Shown here piece by piece: positions 1 through 11,837 of a DNA stretch of 64,000 nt. The stretch's first letter is position 1. Each line of letters begins with the position of its first letter. This stretch comes from Torreya grandis (Eukaryota > Streptophyta > Pinopsida > Cupressales > Taxaceae), in the NCBI GenBank assembly GCA_037957365.1, contig JARHVA010005491.1:1115501-1179500 (forward strand), read 5' to 3'. Under the pieces are notes generated by a model. The model had not been told where the DNA came from. It did not search any database and saw only the letters and a program-made list of their open reading frames with translations. The position numbers were made by a program, and so were the translations under genes.

Positions 1-2560
1 ATGTGAGGTAAGTTTTTTAGGTCTATTTGTCAGAGTGTGCCAAATATAGATCTTATAGGGCATGTATTTAGGTCAAATGAGATAAATTTTTGAGGCATAT
101 TCACCTTTAAAGCTATAGTAATATAGAATGGGGATTTAAGAAAATGTGTCTTTAAAAAGGTGAATAGGTTTTAAATTGGCCTCAATGTCCTTGTAGATGC
201 ATGGAAACCAATAGAGATTGATGCACTAGTTATTATTGCCTATGAAGGAGTGTAACCTATGGCCTGACTAAAACTAGTACATTGGGAGCATGATGAAGAT
301 GAAATATTTGTAGTGGCATGGTAAATGAAGTGGGGGATGGTAAATCCTTAGGAACTAGTATATTGTCTCATGATAGTGTCAACTAAAGGTTGAGAAGTGC
401 TATTTTTAGAGGCTGATGACATTGAAGTAAATGGGGGGACAATGGTGGGATGAGTAAATGTAAAACTAGAAGCAGTTTGAAATGCACTAGCCATTGGAAA
501 TGAGGTAGTGGTGATGTAATTACATTGGGATATTGAGGTGTGATATTGGTACTATCAATCACCTAAGAAGCTTATGGAGTGTTTATTACTCTACTCATAA
601 TAGTCTTGGGCTCCTTTTACCTCTATTAGACCTTCTCAATGTTTCTTTTGAAGAGTGCCTACACTTACTTCCATGGATAACTCAATGCCTTATTTAAATT
701 ATTCAAGGTCAATAATAGTAGGGTAAGGATGAATTATACTCTCTAAAATGGATCCCATAATGTATGAAAAAAATATTTTGGACACTTGGGAGGGACTAGG
801 CTAACTATTATATCCTCTTTGCTCAAATCTTGGAGGGAGGTCTTAAATACTTGAAGTGGTAAGTTATGGACATCTCTTTGGTATATTCCTAATAAGAACA
901 TTGTATTCATATTCTTCATCTTGGCCTTCCTCATAATTAGCATCAAACATGCTCCCATGGGTTGGTTTGTGGTTGAGACCTAACAATATCCCCCTTTTCT
1001 TCTCTCTATCTAGTCTCATTTCCAATTTAATGTTTTTATTTACAATATTCTAGAGCAACACCTCATCATTCAAAGAATCTCTATAAATCCACCCATGAAC
1101 TTCTCCTTGATGTTTATACTCTATTGTTACATCTTGTTTGAATTTGAAAATATTCTTGGTAATGAAATTATTGGGATCCCATTCTCTAAATTCATGTTTA
1201 GGAAATAGGTAAGAATCCTTATGCCTAACAGCTATAATAATATCATGTCACTTGGTGATTTTGGTCCACCCCAATTTGTAGGGAACATCATCAAGGGATA
1301 TCTTTTTCTTACTCTTGACAACTCCATAAAATCCATGTAGAATTTGATAGGCCATCTCTTCCTTAGTTAGATTGATTGGTACATGCCTTGGTAGCCTAAT
1401 AGGGGGTACCATTACTCTTATTTTGATGATTGTGTAGTCTTGGTATAACTAGTAGGTACTCATGTACTTTAAGGTTTGCTTAACTTCTAGGAGAACCCTC
1501 TACATCTTGAATTTAGTGATCAACTTGTAAACCACTAGGTATAATTATTCTACAATCACTCTTATATTGAATTTGAAATGATGAATATGCATTATATAGA
1601 AGAGATGAGGCACAATATCTTGTCACTTAGGAGACCATGAACTTTGACCCAGCTGAGAAGTTGTACAAATAAAATCCATCAAGTATCTCATCATGAAAAA
1701 AGGGGTACCATTATTTCAATTTTCCTAAAGTACATATTCCAAATTATTGCTAATAATTTCCCCAAGTAAGGGAATATGTTGGTCCTCCAAGATGATCTAG
1801 AGCAATGGAATAGTCCTTATGTCTACATAGGCAATGTGTGGATTACCAAATATTATATTCTAGAGGGATATTCCAATATTGACTCCCTATCTAAGTTGTT
1901 GGATGAGAAATTTTCCTTGATCATCCATAATAATAAATCTTATTGGGTTCGTCACCCATAAATCCAAGACCTTCTCTAAGGAGTGCACTTCATACCAGTG
2001 TTTGTGATGACCTGATTATACTCAATATATGGGGAGGGAAGGTCATAATACTTATCAAATCTTAGTGCTATAATGAAATTAATAGGGATACCATAAGACA
2101 TTTACTTGAGCATCCAATCTTTGCACTTTGATCTCCTAAAAATAACATAAATTAGGTCAGTACATGGCATGACCTCTGGTTTATATATGACCTTGTGGAG
2201 ACTGGCTGCATTGATTGTGAGGATATCTAAAGCTATTTGGATTATATAAGACATGGCTTTATCCTCATTAATGGATATAGATACTTCCACATTGAAATAT
2301 ATGCTACTATAATGTAGGTCACCATATGCTATTGCCTTAAGAATGAATTTAGTATCCTTAAAGACTATTAAAGTAAAATATTGGAATGGAAGTCATCATT
2401 CTCAAAGGAAGTTCCCTTACCTATAATATAAGGACATATTTGTGCCATGTTTTTCAATAATCTAAGTAGTAATGAACTCATTCTGGTATCCTTACATAAC
2501 TTTTGAGCTCCAATAATGGCGATTGGGACTGTAATTTGAAAATGGCTTGAGATTTGTCAG
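1..2560 (-). pseudogene. Degenerate copy of an unrecognised ORF family (element E)
   Basis: Read on the minus strand, this stretch gives long coding-like segments broken by stops and frameshifts. From about 1,800 down to 1,000 it is collinear at protein level with the minus-strand coding regions near 46-48 kb and 60-62 kb. Shared landmarks in order are a PLLGEIIS/PPLGEVIN block, a WSPK/WSPEG block, LYQDYTIIKI versus LYLDYTIIRI, ILHGFYGVVKSKKK versus ICNGLDGLYKTKRK, REWDPN versus RQWDPN, and YRDSLNDEVLL versus YSRDSLFPQVL. I do not recognise the family and give it no function. In element A the equivalent region lies inside the long flanking repeat, so this is probably part of the same kind of repeat from an older or different subfamily, running off the left end. 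Divergence from the other two copies is much greater than theirs from each other. Confidence 0.55.
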
Positions 2561-4295
2561 ACTATGAGAACACAGACAACATAATAAGTAAACACATATA
2601 GATTCAAAATGTAAAGAACAATAGCCTTGATTATGTAGAATTTTGAAAGATTACTTTGATTAATACAATTTTGATGGTTATCCTAGTTCATGCCATATAA
2701 ATGGCAAGCTTGTCAACTTTGCATATATTTGAAACAATATTTTAACTATTGCTTTTAGTAGTTAATTTCACTAGAATTTAAACATAGCTTTAATTTGTCT
2801 TTGATTTACCATCAATTTTATATTTAGAGATAAATATTTCCAAATTTTGACATGTGGATACCACCTCGGATCCATCTAAGTACTCATGAGGCTTGAATAT
2901 GACTAAACTTCCTAGTCAGCTTCAAATCTAGATATGTGGCACCTTTTGATTACCTCAAGGACTTGGAATGTAGTTTGGCATGATGACTCATCTTAATCTC
3001 ACCACATATAATTTTTCAATTTATAGTGAGGTCTTGGGTAGTGGTTTTATAATTTTGTCTAGTTTTAGGAGTTCCACACATCACCATCATGAGTATTAAT
3101 AGATTTGCTTGCTAGGTGTCTCCCTTAGAAGGCAATCATGAGTTTCCTTAGCAGGTGTCTCCCTTGAAAGGCTTTTGATTAATTATCAGCAACTTTATAT
3201 TAATAAGATTGATTAGGTGGATACATACATCTCTCTTAGAGGTGATCTTATGGATCTTGAATTTAAATATCATAGGAATGACATGCAACATCATTGCATA
3301 GGACCAAAGAGGACATGCATCATTCTCATAAGCTTTTACTTGTTCTTTTACCAATTGTCATTCTTGTAAGGTGCCTCAAATATATTTATACAATTGAACC
3401 TTGATTAGATAGCTTGGGTATAACCAAATGTCTACCTTGTAAGATCTTATGAGATTTGGATGGATGTAACATGGTACAAACAAATGATAAGCTTAGATGA
3501 ACCTAGATGGCACATCCATCACCTTGAAGGGTTGCTCTAGTGTGACTATTGATGGTTAAAACACACATATTCACCTCCTGGGCTTATGCACTAATGAAAG
3601 ATTCATGGGGGATGTGTGGTATCTTTTATTATATGGTCTCACTTATGGGGGATAATATTATTACACATAGCCCTGAGATTTGAATTCTAATGGCTATCTT
3701 CTTCATGAGATCTCAAGATGAAGCCATGGAGCATGGACTTGGTATATTTTATCTAGGTGTCTTGCACAGGATGTAATGAATCCTTAAGGCATTATGAAGC
3801 CTAACAAGGTGGACACCTATCCCTTTTAGGCTATAGTCTAAACTTTAATATTCCATAAGGTGTCATAAGTTGTAACTTAATTTCACATCTTGTAAGGTTA
3901 AGTGAGAAACTCAATTAGCTTTTGAAGATGTCATTTCCCATATTAAGCAAATTAAACAAGTTTAAAAAAAAACTTCATAATAAAATGCCTTAAACACAAT
4001 ATAATTCTATTTCAATAAAACCTAGTGAAGCTTGTTGCATTTATGCTCATTCAAGAACCAGTTCACACTTCCTTGGTAAAATCATATCTACACATAATTG
4101 AATAAACCATGGTCAATAATTCATTGTTGAATAAAAATTGAATAAGACTTGAAATAATTTGAACATTTATAAGTGTCAATCCTAATTTTAGACTGAATGA
4201 TAAACCAAAAATTGTGGAAGTGTTAAATCAATTCTCCATTCAGTCAAATGTTTTACTATGCTTAGCATCTTGGGTATTTTTTTAAAAATTCATTA
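2561..4295. other. No gene recognised; probable flank of element E
   Basis: AT-rich sequence without a sustained reading frame on either strand. A phrase near 2,850 (GACATGTGGATACCACCTC) recurs in diverged form near 4,430 and 5,440. By position it corresponds to the non-coding part of the long repeat between the ORF and the repeat edge in element A, but I could not align it base by base. Confidence 0.3.
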
Positions 4296-4334
4296 AAGGA
4301 GGGTCCCAATTTTGAGAATAGAGGAATGTTGATA
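4296..4334. promoter_or_regulatory. Polypurine-tract-like block shared with 50,578-50,616
   Basis: About 35 bp running from GGGTCCC to TGTTGA match the block at 50,578-50,616, while the sequence on both sides does not obviously match. The plus strand reads AGAATAGAGGAATGTTGA, a purine run followed by TG. The minus strand also has a purine run (AAAATTGGGA). It therefore looks like a polypurine tract beside an LTR edge, but the strand is not settled. Confidence 0.35.
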
Positions 4335-4417
4335 ATAAATATATTATAGTCTATATTTTAACTTGAGTGCATATCTCTTGGGATTGGATGCATCAATTGA
4401 GTGCTCTACATTAGAGA

Positions 4418-5485
4418 AGCATGATTTTGACATGTGGTATCATCTCATTTATCTAAGGACTCTTGGGTCACGGATCAAGGATCTAAAACCTATAATGAAG
4501 TGGAGGAGTTAGATCATGAAAATCTTCCTCATCTCATTCATATAGGATCCTAAAGACTTGGATTTAAATTCAAATAGACTTAGTGAGACAAGGAAGCTTG
4601 ATCTTGACACACAACATCTTTCTCATCAAAGTTTTGAAACCCTACAAGGAAAAAATCATTATTAGCCTTTTAATTTGAAAAATGAAATGGCTAGGTAAAA
4701 ATTATAAAATAAATGAAAAGGAATATAAATTTAGTGGATGAAATGGGCCTCTTAAAAAATTTAGATTCATTTTAGTCTAAAATGTAGAAAGTGACTAATT
4801 CTATAAATGAAACACTACAAATACTTAGTCACTTTAATTAAAAATTAAATAGAAATGGACCAAATATAGTAAATAAGAAATACCCCATTCACTAAAAATC
4901 TAGTTAATTTATCCTAATTTAATATAAAGTGACTAATTTTTAAAAATGAAATAATAAAAACACTTAATCAATTGGATTGAAATAAATCAAATAATGTACC
5001 TAATTTATAAGGAAAATGTATAAAGAAGCAACCCTAAAAATGGTTAGACAATTTAAAAATATCTAGGTTTAGTTTTAGGTTTAATGGTTTTGAAATGTGG
5101 AATAATCATAAAATTTAAGATTTATGAATGTTAAAAAGGATTCTAGTGTTCCCTTTGTTGGCAAGGTCATGCCATGTGAATGCTCCTCACTATGTCACTA
5201 CTCAATTGGGGATTTAGCATATGCTAACTATTTTGCAACTGGGATGTAATGATATCCCATCACATGGTATGATCTTAGTTATCCATGATTTCATGGTCAT
5301 TGGCTCATAATTTAAAATGAAATGAATGATATGAGGTTTCAGTATACTGACAAGTAGTAGAATCTTGGTTATGTAGGGATTAACTATGTGTTTTAAGTGT
5401 ACTAACCATTTTAGGACTGTTCAGAAGCATGATTTTTCCATGTGGAATCATCTCATTTATTAGGAATCCTAGAGACTTAGATTAA

Positions 5486-5554
<69 letters not shown>

Positions 5555-5990
5555 CGCGCGTGCGTGTGTGTGTGTGCGTGTGTGTGTGTGTGTGTGGAAT
5601 TGGTATTGTGACACTTGCAATCATCTTTTCCATCTTGATCCTAAAAGTCTTTGAAAAAATGATTACATTTTGAAACATTACAACTCCACACTCATATAAG
5701 GCCTATGAGAAAAATAAATAACTATTATTTTTTGAGATCAAAGTAAAATACTAAGGAAAATATGAAATAAAAATCTATGACAAAGTAAAATAAGGAATGA
5801 AAGGGCTCTGTTACCAAATGCTTAGTCAATTTAACCCAAATATTAATGAAATGGCTAAGCATAATAATGAAAAGACATTAACACTAATCCATTTTAACTC
5901 AAAAAAATTGAAATAGACTAAATTTTATAAGGATAATACATAATAATATCTTAAATCAAGTTAGATAATTTTTGCATATCTAGGTTTATT
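4418..5990. repeat. Diverged direct duplication, units about 4,418-5,085 and 5,430-5,990
   Basis: Both units begin with GCATGATTTT, then a CATGTGG.ATCATCTCATTTAT phrase. Both go through AAT-rich sequence with TTAGTCA.TTTAA and end near ATATCTAGGTTTA. Unit spacing is about 1.0 kb. The second unit carries a microsatellite that the first lacks. A shorter relative of the start lies near 2,850. No coding potential is seen. Edges are approximate. Confidence 0.45.
5487..5596. repeat. TG/CG dinucleotide microsatellite
   Basis: About 110 bp of strict alternating purine-pyrimidine sequence: TG repeats, then an uninterrupted CG block at about 5,547-5,560, then TG with isolated CG steps. Apparent Cys-Val and Thr-His reading frames across it are artefacts of the repeat. 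Confidence 0.98.
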
Positions 5991-6090
5991 TTTCAAAAAG
6001 GGGAAATTTGACCTATTTTAAAATAGGTTTCAAGATAGATAAGATTCATCAAACTTAGAAAAATTTAGTTTTTTTATTGAAGTAATCAAT

Positions 6091-7340
6091 TTGATTTTAA
6101 TATTAAATACTTGGAATGAGTATTTATCATTCAAATATGGTCAAAATAATAAATCACATGCAAATTTAGACTTCACATCTGACATTTTTTTATCCTGCCA
6201 GTTAACTATATTAAATAAGCAAATGTCACCAAACACTTTAAAAACAAAAGACTATATTATAATTAATAAACAGGATCAATGATTTTTTAAATCTAAAATT
6301 AGGGTTTTTTTTTATAATAAATAATAATGTCCATGACTCCTTTCCCACGCTATTCACATAATAAGTTTTTTAAAATATTATGGGGAGAGATGCATATTAT
6401 TTCATAGATGGATTATATAGTTACCACCAGGTTAAAATTGACAAACATGGAAGACCCATACCCATATTTTCTATAAAGTGGGGTTCATTCATGTAAATAT
6501 TAAATCCATTTGTCCTTAGTAATTCACTATTTTTTTTTAGTTGAATTATGATCAACTCTTTTAAATATTTTGTACATGATTTCCCTAAAGTATATTTAGA
6601 TGATTGGATTGTCTATGGATTTTTCAAAAATCATATCTAAGCAGAATAATGATGTTTTAACAATGTTTCATGTTAAATATTTTATTTAATTATAAATAAA
6701 TTAACATTATTGACACCATTCAGGACATTACTATGTCACATCATATGCAAATAAGGGTTAATTATTGATCATCTCAAAAGAACAATAATTATCAATTTGG
6801 TTCCAACAAAAATACCAAAATAAGTCCATATATTACTAGGGTATACATAGTACCATCATGATTTTTTGAGGATTATGCCATGGTAAATAAACCTATAGAA
6901 TAAATTAAAAAATAATAATAAATTAATTAATTGGAATAAAGTGTGTCAAGATGCCTTTGAAACATTAAAAACAAAAATACTAATGTAGTAGTTTTAATAT
7001 TTTTAGACTAGATGTTTCCCTTCCATGTAGATGTTTACTTATCAAGGATAATGATAGGAATAGTACTAAAATAAGCATAAGACAACATATATCATCCTAT
7101 ATATTTTTAATTCCATAAGTTAGCTAAACAAAAAATAAAACCATTCCACTATAGAGATAAACATTGGTAATGGTATTTTCACTCTAAATTTTTTGATGCT
7201 ATCCTTTTACAACTACATTCTTATTTTACATTGATCATGAAATAATTAGATATATTTTGAATATACTAGTACTTCAATGTTGAATATTTAATGGTTGATG
7301 TTATTCTAGAATTTAATCTCACTACATTTATTAAACCAGG
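6091..7340 (+). pseudogene. Ty3/gypsy reverse transcriptase and RNase H remnant (element D)
   Basis: Reverse transcriptase and RNase H portion of a gypsy-type pol, joined across several stops and frameshifts. Near 6,285-6,360 the translation reads KSKIRVFFYNK then NVHDSFPTLF, matching the KIRVCVDYRKLN and following VHDPFPTPF block of plant gypsy RT. At about 6,400-6,430 is IDGLYSYHQVKI (the DGFSGYHQI motif). At about 6,595 YLDDW keeps the two catalytic aspartates. The thumb and connection follow to about 6,880 (PFRTLLCHIICK, equivalent to PFGTLLGHIVCK). RNase H is weak, about 6,910-7,340. Integrase follows in the same direction. No gag, protease or LTR was found upstream; the sequence before 6,091 is the unrelated duplication and microsatellite. 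It is too broken to be functional. Confidence 0.8.
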
Positions 7341-7559
7341 GAAACAAAATAATGGCCCAAACTATATATCCTTAATACATAATAGCTAAGATTAAGGACT
7401 GATTGATGTTGAATTACTATGTGAACATCTATTTAGAATATAAATAGTTCCAAAATATATGTATGCCATTACCCAATTTTGGGATATAGGGGAATTCCCA
7501 AAATAATATTTCAATTTTCATAATTAGGCATTTCCATTAACATTAATTGATGGTTAATT

Positions 7560-8560
7560 ATACAAAAAATGGAAGGATAAAATATTAAAATAAGGGGTTT
7601 TGTAATATGAGTGGCATAACATACTCAAAGAATGCCATCAAGGAGTTTTTGGAGGACATAATGGTAGATAATGAACCAAAATTAAATTATTACTAGAAAT
7701 ATTATGGTATCTTAACCTATTCAAATACAACCACCTTTATGCATGATAATGTGATATATTTTAAATAGTTATTAATCCAAACGTCAGAGATGAAATAATT
7801 CTAAGACCATTACTTGATGTAAGACCTATTTAAAAATGGGTAATTGATTTATTTTAGAATAATTAAACCTATAGAGAAGAGATCTTAATCTTTATTATTA
7901 TCATAGGAATAAAATATTTTACAATATGGATAGAATCCATGCCTACAAAATTTGCTAAAAAGAAGACTGTAGAAAAAATTATTTATTTAAATCTCATTAC
8001 ATGGTTTGGATGTCCATTGAGTATAATCAGTGATCAATTCAAAAACTTTATCAACTCAATAATTTTTGAAATACTCAAACACTCCTTGATCAATCACAAC
8101 AAGAGTATGCCTTACCATCCATAGGCCAATATAATGTTAGAATCATTTTATAAGTTTATTGAGAAAGTATTAATGAAGACATTTAATTTGAATATCATGG
8201 ATTGGGACCATAAATTACCTACAATACTCTATGAATACCACACTATATATAAACATCTCAAAAAGTACCACCCACTCTAATCATTATATGGGTTAGAAGA
8301 CATGGTGTTAATGGAGTTCATTGTACCAAGTTGGAGACTGGCCATGACATTATTAATAAATAAATACCATTCACTCCATAATTTCTTGATCCAACTAGAA
8401 CAAACTAATGAGAATAGGTTTATATCCATGTATAATGAGACAGAAGAGAAGATACTCATTAGAGTGACCAAAATTCTACCAATAAAATGGTAAATATTAA
8501 AATATTAGAAAGAGTTGAGCGATAAGGTTTCATCCATGGATCCCACTTAAAATTATATCA
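7560..8560 (+). pseudogene. Ty3/gypsy integrase remnant (element D)
   Basis: Integrase end of the pol that starts at 6,091. The HHCC zinc-binding region lies around 7,600-7,780 (HQGVFGGHNG-like, then degraded cysteines). The catalytic core begins near 7,840 (WVIDLF, first Asp). The second Asp is in GCPLSIISDQF near 8,010-8,040, and the third residue is the Glu in MLESFYKF near 8,135, after a stop replacing the Gln of the HPQAN motif. The C-terminal part includes LMEFIVPSWRLAM near 8,310-8,345. This block is nearly the same in element C integrase (PMEFLVPLLCIM), so D and C belong to one pol lineage. It is a remnant only. Confidence 0.85.
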
Positions 8561-10625
8561 TATGACATAAATAGTAAATAATAATGTAGAAATAATACAA
8601 ACCATGTTCTTTTTTTTAAATCGCATGTTAAAATCTAAAAAATGGTGACTTATGGAAAAAAATAACAAAAATAAATAAATAAATCCTAAGATTGAACTAC
8701 AAAATAACATCTTAAGGATAAACATAATACATAGAAGACATAAAAATATTAGGAAGTGTAGCATTAGTCCTATGAATCTCATCGAGTGAATTGAGCTAGG
8801 ATGGTGATTCAAACAAGGATATCATGGCATTTTATGATAGATGTGTAAGACAATAGGTTGGTAGACCATGATACAAATCCATATGTAGATATATAAATCA
8901 TAAGTACAAGAAGAAATTGAATAAGTATATATGAAAATGATAAAAATACAAATCCAAATCCAAAAGTAATTATGACAAGGATAATACATTGATAAGTATT
9001 AAAAAACAATAAAGGATAATTATCAAAAAGTGCAGGATAACTTAGAAAACTATTAAAACAAAATTCAAAAATATATATGTTTTGATCACATATCAAGGCT
9101 ACATTTAATTCCATAAGAAGTAATAAATGAATCTAATTTGATCCAAAAATTATATATATACTACCCATCACTCTAGATAAATCATAAACAATTATTAATC
9201 ATCAAAGATATATCAAAATCATTCTACAACATATAAAAAATTCAACAACCTAATAAAGAAATACACACAAATAGATCTTTTATCAAAAGGATCTATTGGA
9301 ATCACCATAGAATCAATTAAAAACCTTATGCAAATTAGGGAACTTGGAGGATACATGTCATCCCATTCCCAATTTTTGATGGTTGTATAAAATAAAATGG
9401 GTATCATCATATCATCCATCAAAAACCTAATACTTTGGTATGTGATAAAAGTGGTAGAATGGAAAATATATTTCACCAATAGAGAGGATTTTACAAGCCC
9501 CAAAATTGTGATGTTTTATTTTGATATGATTTAATTTAATAATACTTATTATCTCTACCATGTGTTACTAAAACATTTCAACACCAATGTTTAAAACATT
9601 AAATGCTGTAAGCATGACTTCTATTATGGATCTTTGTTCATATTTTTAGTCATATATTATAGAAATACACGCCTAGGCATAAAGGGACAAGTTCATTATG
9701 CCCCAAAAAGTCCATATGGAATAAATTCAAGATACACAGGGATCCCATCCTACCACAAGTACAAATTATATCCCTATTAGGATGAATGGACATCCTAAAG
9801 AAAAAAACATCTCTATATCTTGTATTTCCCAATAAATTATCAATAAATACTCTAGTGGATTATTTTTTTGATCTAAAACCAAATTTATTTACAAACTCCC
9901 CTTTTAAATACATTCCAATATCATCCCCACACTCACATATAATGTATCATATGAACATATTGATGAAGTTATTTTATTCAACCTCTCATTCACCAAGGCC
10001 TTTAGGAAACCCATACCACTTGATATTAATAAAACCATAGAGTAACTTATAACAGAGATATAGGGCAAAAGCCAATGATGCATCATAATTAAAGAATAAT
10101 AATAACCCATGTAATAATAAAAAATCAAAGACCTAAACATTATAATTAGGGGATTCATACAAAAAAATTCTAGTTTCAAGTAAAATATTTTATAACAAGA
10201 TAAGTACTTATTTCCAAATAAATGTAGGTTATCAAATTATCCCCATCAGCCAAGTAAACAAATTAGTACATGAAGACACAGGGGAACTAAAAAGTAGGGT
10301 ATCATATATGAGTTGAATAAAATTATAAAACACTCATAAAAAAATATTGATTCACCAACCCAAAATATAGAAGAAAAACTCATAATAATAACCTGAATAT
10401 ACCTCGAGTATCTCCAATTATTGATAATAGTTGGTCAATGTATTAGACATAGAGACATAGGAAGAGGAAGGCAAAAAAGAAAAAGAAAAAGATAAAAATG
10501 AAAGAAAATAAAAATAATCTAATTGAAACAATAGAAACATCAAATAATTTTCCATAACATTTGAAAAATAAAAAAATAATTAGCCATCGGAATCACATAA
10601 GTAAAAATATTACAAATAAAACAAA
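8561..10625. other. No gene recognised
   Basis: AT-rich sequence after the D integrase. Open stretches on both strands are short and none matches a family I know. A short phrase near 8,634 (CTAAAAAATGGTGACTT) recurs near 50,617, just outside the block that may mark an LTR edge of element A. I could not find an LTR for element D here. Confidence 0.5.
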
Positions 10626-10630
10626 CACAT
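10626..10630. repeat. Target-site duplication of element B (left), CACAT
   Basis: CACAT lies directly before the left LTR and is repeated at 31,899-31,903 directly after the right LTR. A 5-bp duplication is the normal size for Ty3/gypsy integration. Confidence 0.85.
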
Positions 10631-11837
10631 TACATACACATAATATTTTAAAACTTTTATTGATTATTGAAACTTTGTATCTTGTAAGAACCTATCAAAT
10701 CTCAATCTCTCTAAGTACATGACTTAAGGGGTGCACCAAGAAAGGGGTGGATAGATGATTGGTGTGTTGTAATATATTTATCCCTTTTGCCACTTTCCAT
10801 CTACACACTCATCTCCTAAAAATTATTTACCCCAAGCTTATTTTTCTCAGCCTTACCCATTCCATACTTTTCCCATACTTTATCCTCCTTTTCTTGCCTT
10901 AATTCCCTTTTCGAGAGTTAGTTATACTAGGTCAACTCGGTTGACCTTGTATAGTCTAGGGGTATTTTTCACTTTTTGAGTTTGTTAGCCCTTCAACCGA
11001 CCTAGCTCAAACCTAGTTAATTATCCCCAAAAACATACAGGCTCAACTAGGTTGACCCTGTATAATCAACATTTTTGGGAGGATTTAGGGAATGATCTAC
11101 CTATATATACTAGTCCATTCCAACAATTTGTAAGAAGAGAAGTGAAGAATAATACGTGTGAATTAACATTTGTTGATTGACCATTATACATGAGGAATAA
11201 AGATTACGGTTCCATACATTCTTTGGAGATACAAATCATGTCTTGTCAATTAGACTTTCAGACACATAGATAGGTTATGTAGCCTAGAGCTGATTTGTCT
11301 TTTTTATCCTTACATACCATAACAATATCTTGTGAAGCACCTTGGCCAAGGGAGATATTGAGGATAGATGGGTTTATCTTTAAGTTAAGTATTCCTAACT
11401 TTATTTCTCATTTATAAGAGTAGATAGATAATGTAGTTGCGATTCTTTATTCTATGTATTAGGATTATGTATACATTGACATGAGTATATGTCTTCTATG
11501 AAAGTTTAGATTAGTTTTTTTAATTTCTAACCCCCACTTTATGCCACAAGATTTGGTGTGCACTAGATTAAATCTACTTTCTTGTTTATTAGAATAAAGT
11601 GAACATTAAACCTAGAACTCTTTTACGGTTGTTGTGTGATTGTGTTAGACTATAGGATTTGGAACCCTTCCTATCATGGTGAATTATTATGAGTGATCCT
11701 ATAATTGGGTTTAGTAGATCTAAATATTGGTCATGCCCCTAATTAACAAATGCATCACCAATTGGAAGTGTAGGTATGCTCTATCTTCTCTAAGCCATGA
11801 CTGATTTATAGACATGATGTATTTTTGATTGCATACA
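10631..11837 (+). repeat. 5' LTR of element B
   Basis: Starts TACATACACATAAT (TG decayed to TA; the other LTR keeps TG) and ends TGCATACA. It aligns along its length with 30,529-31,898. A TATATATA run at about 11,102-11,109 is a candidate TATA box on the plus strand. Inverted GGTCAAC/GTTGACC motifs lie at about 10,924-10,953 and 11,041-11,064, upstream of that TATA. I could not find a convincing primer binding site in the bases after 11,837. Confidence 0.88.

Noticed and set aside
5469..5678. Cys-Val and Thr-His rich open frames on both strands
   Set aside because: They are translations of the TG/CG microsatellite.
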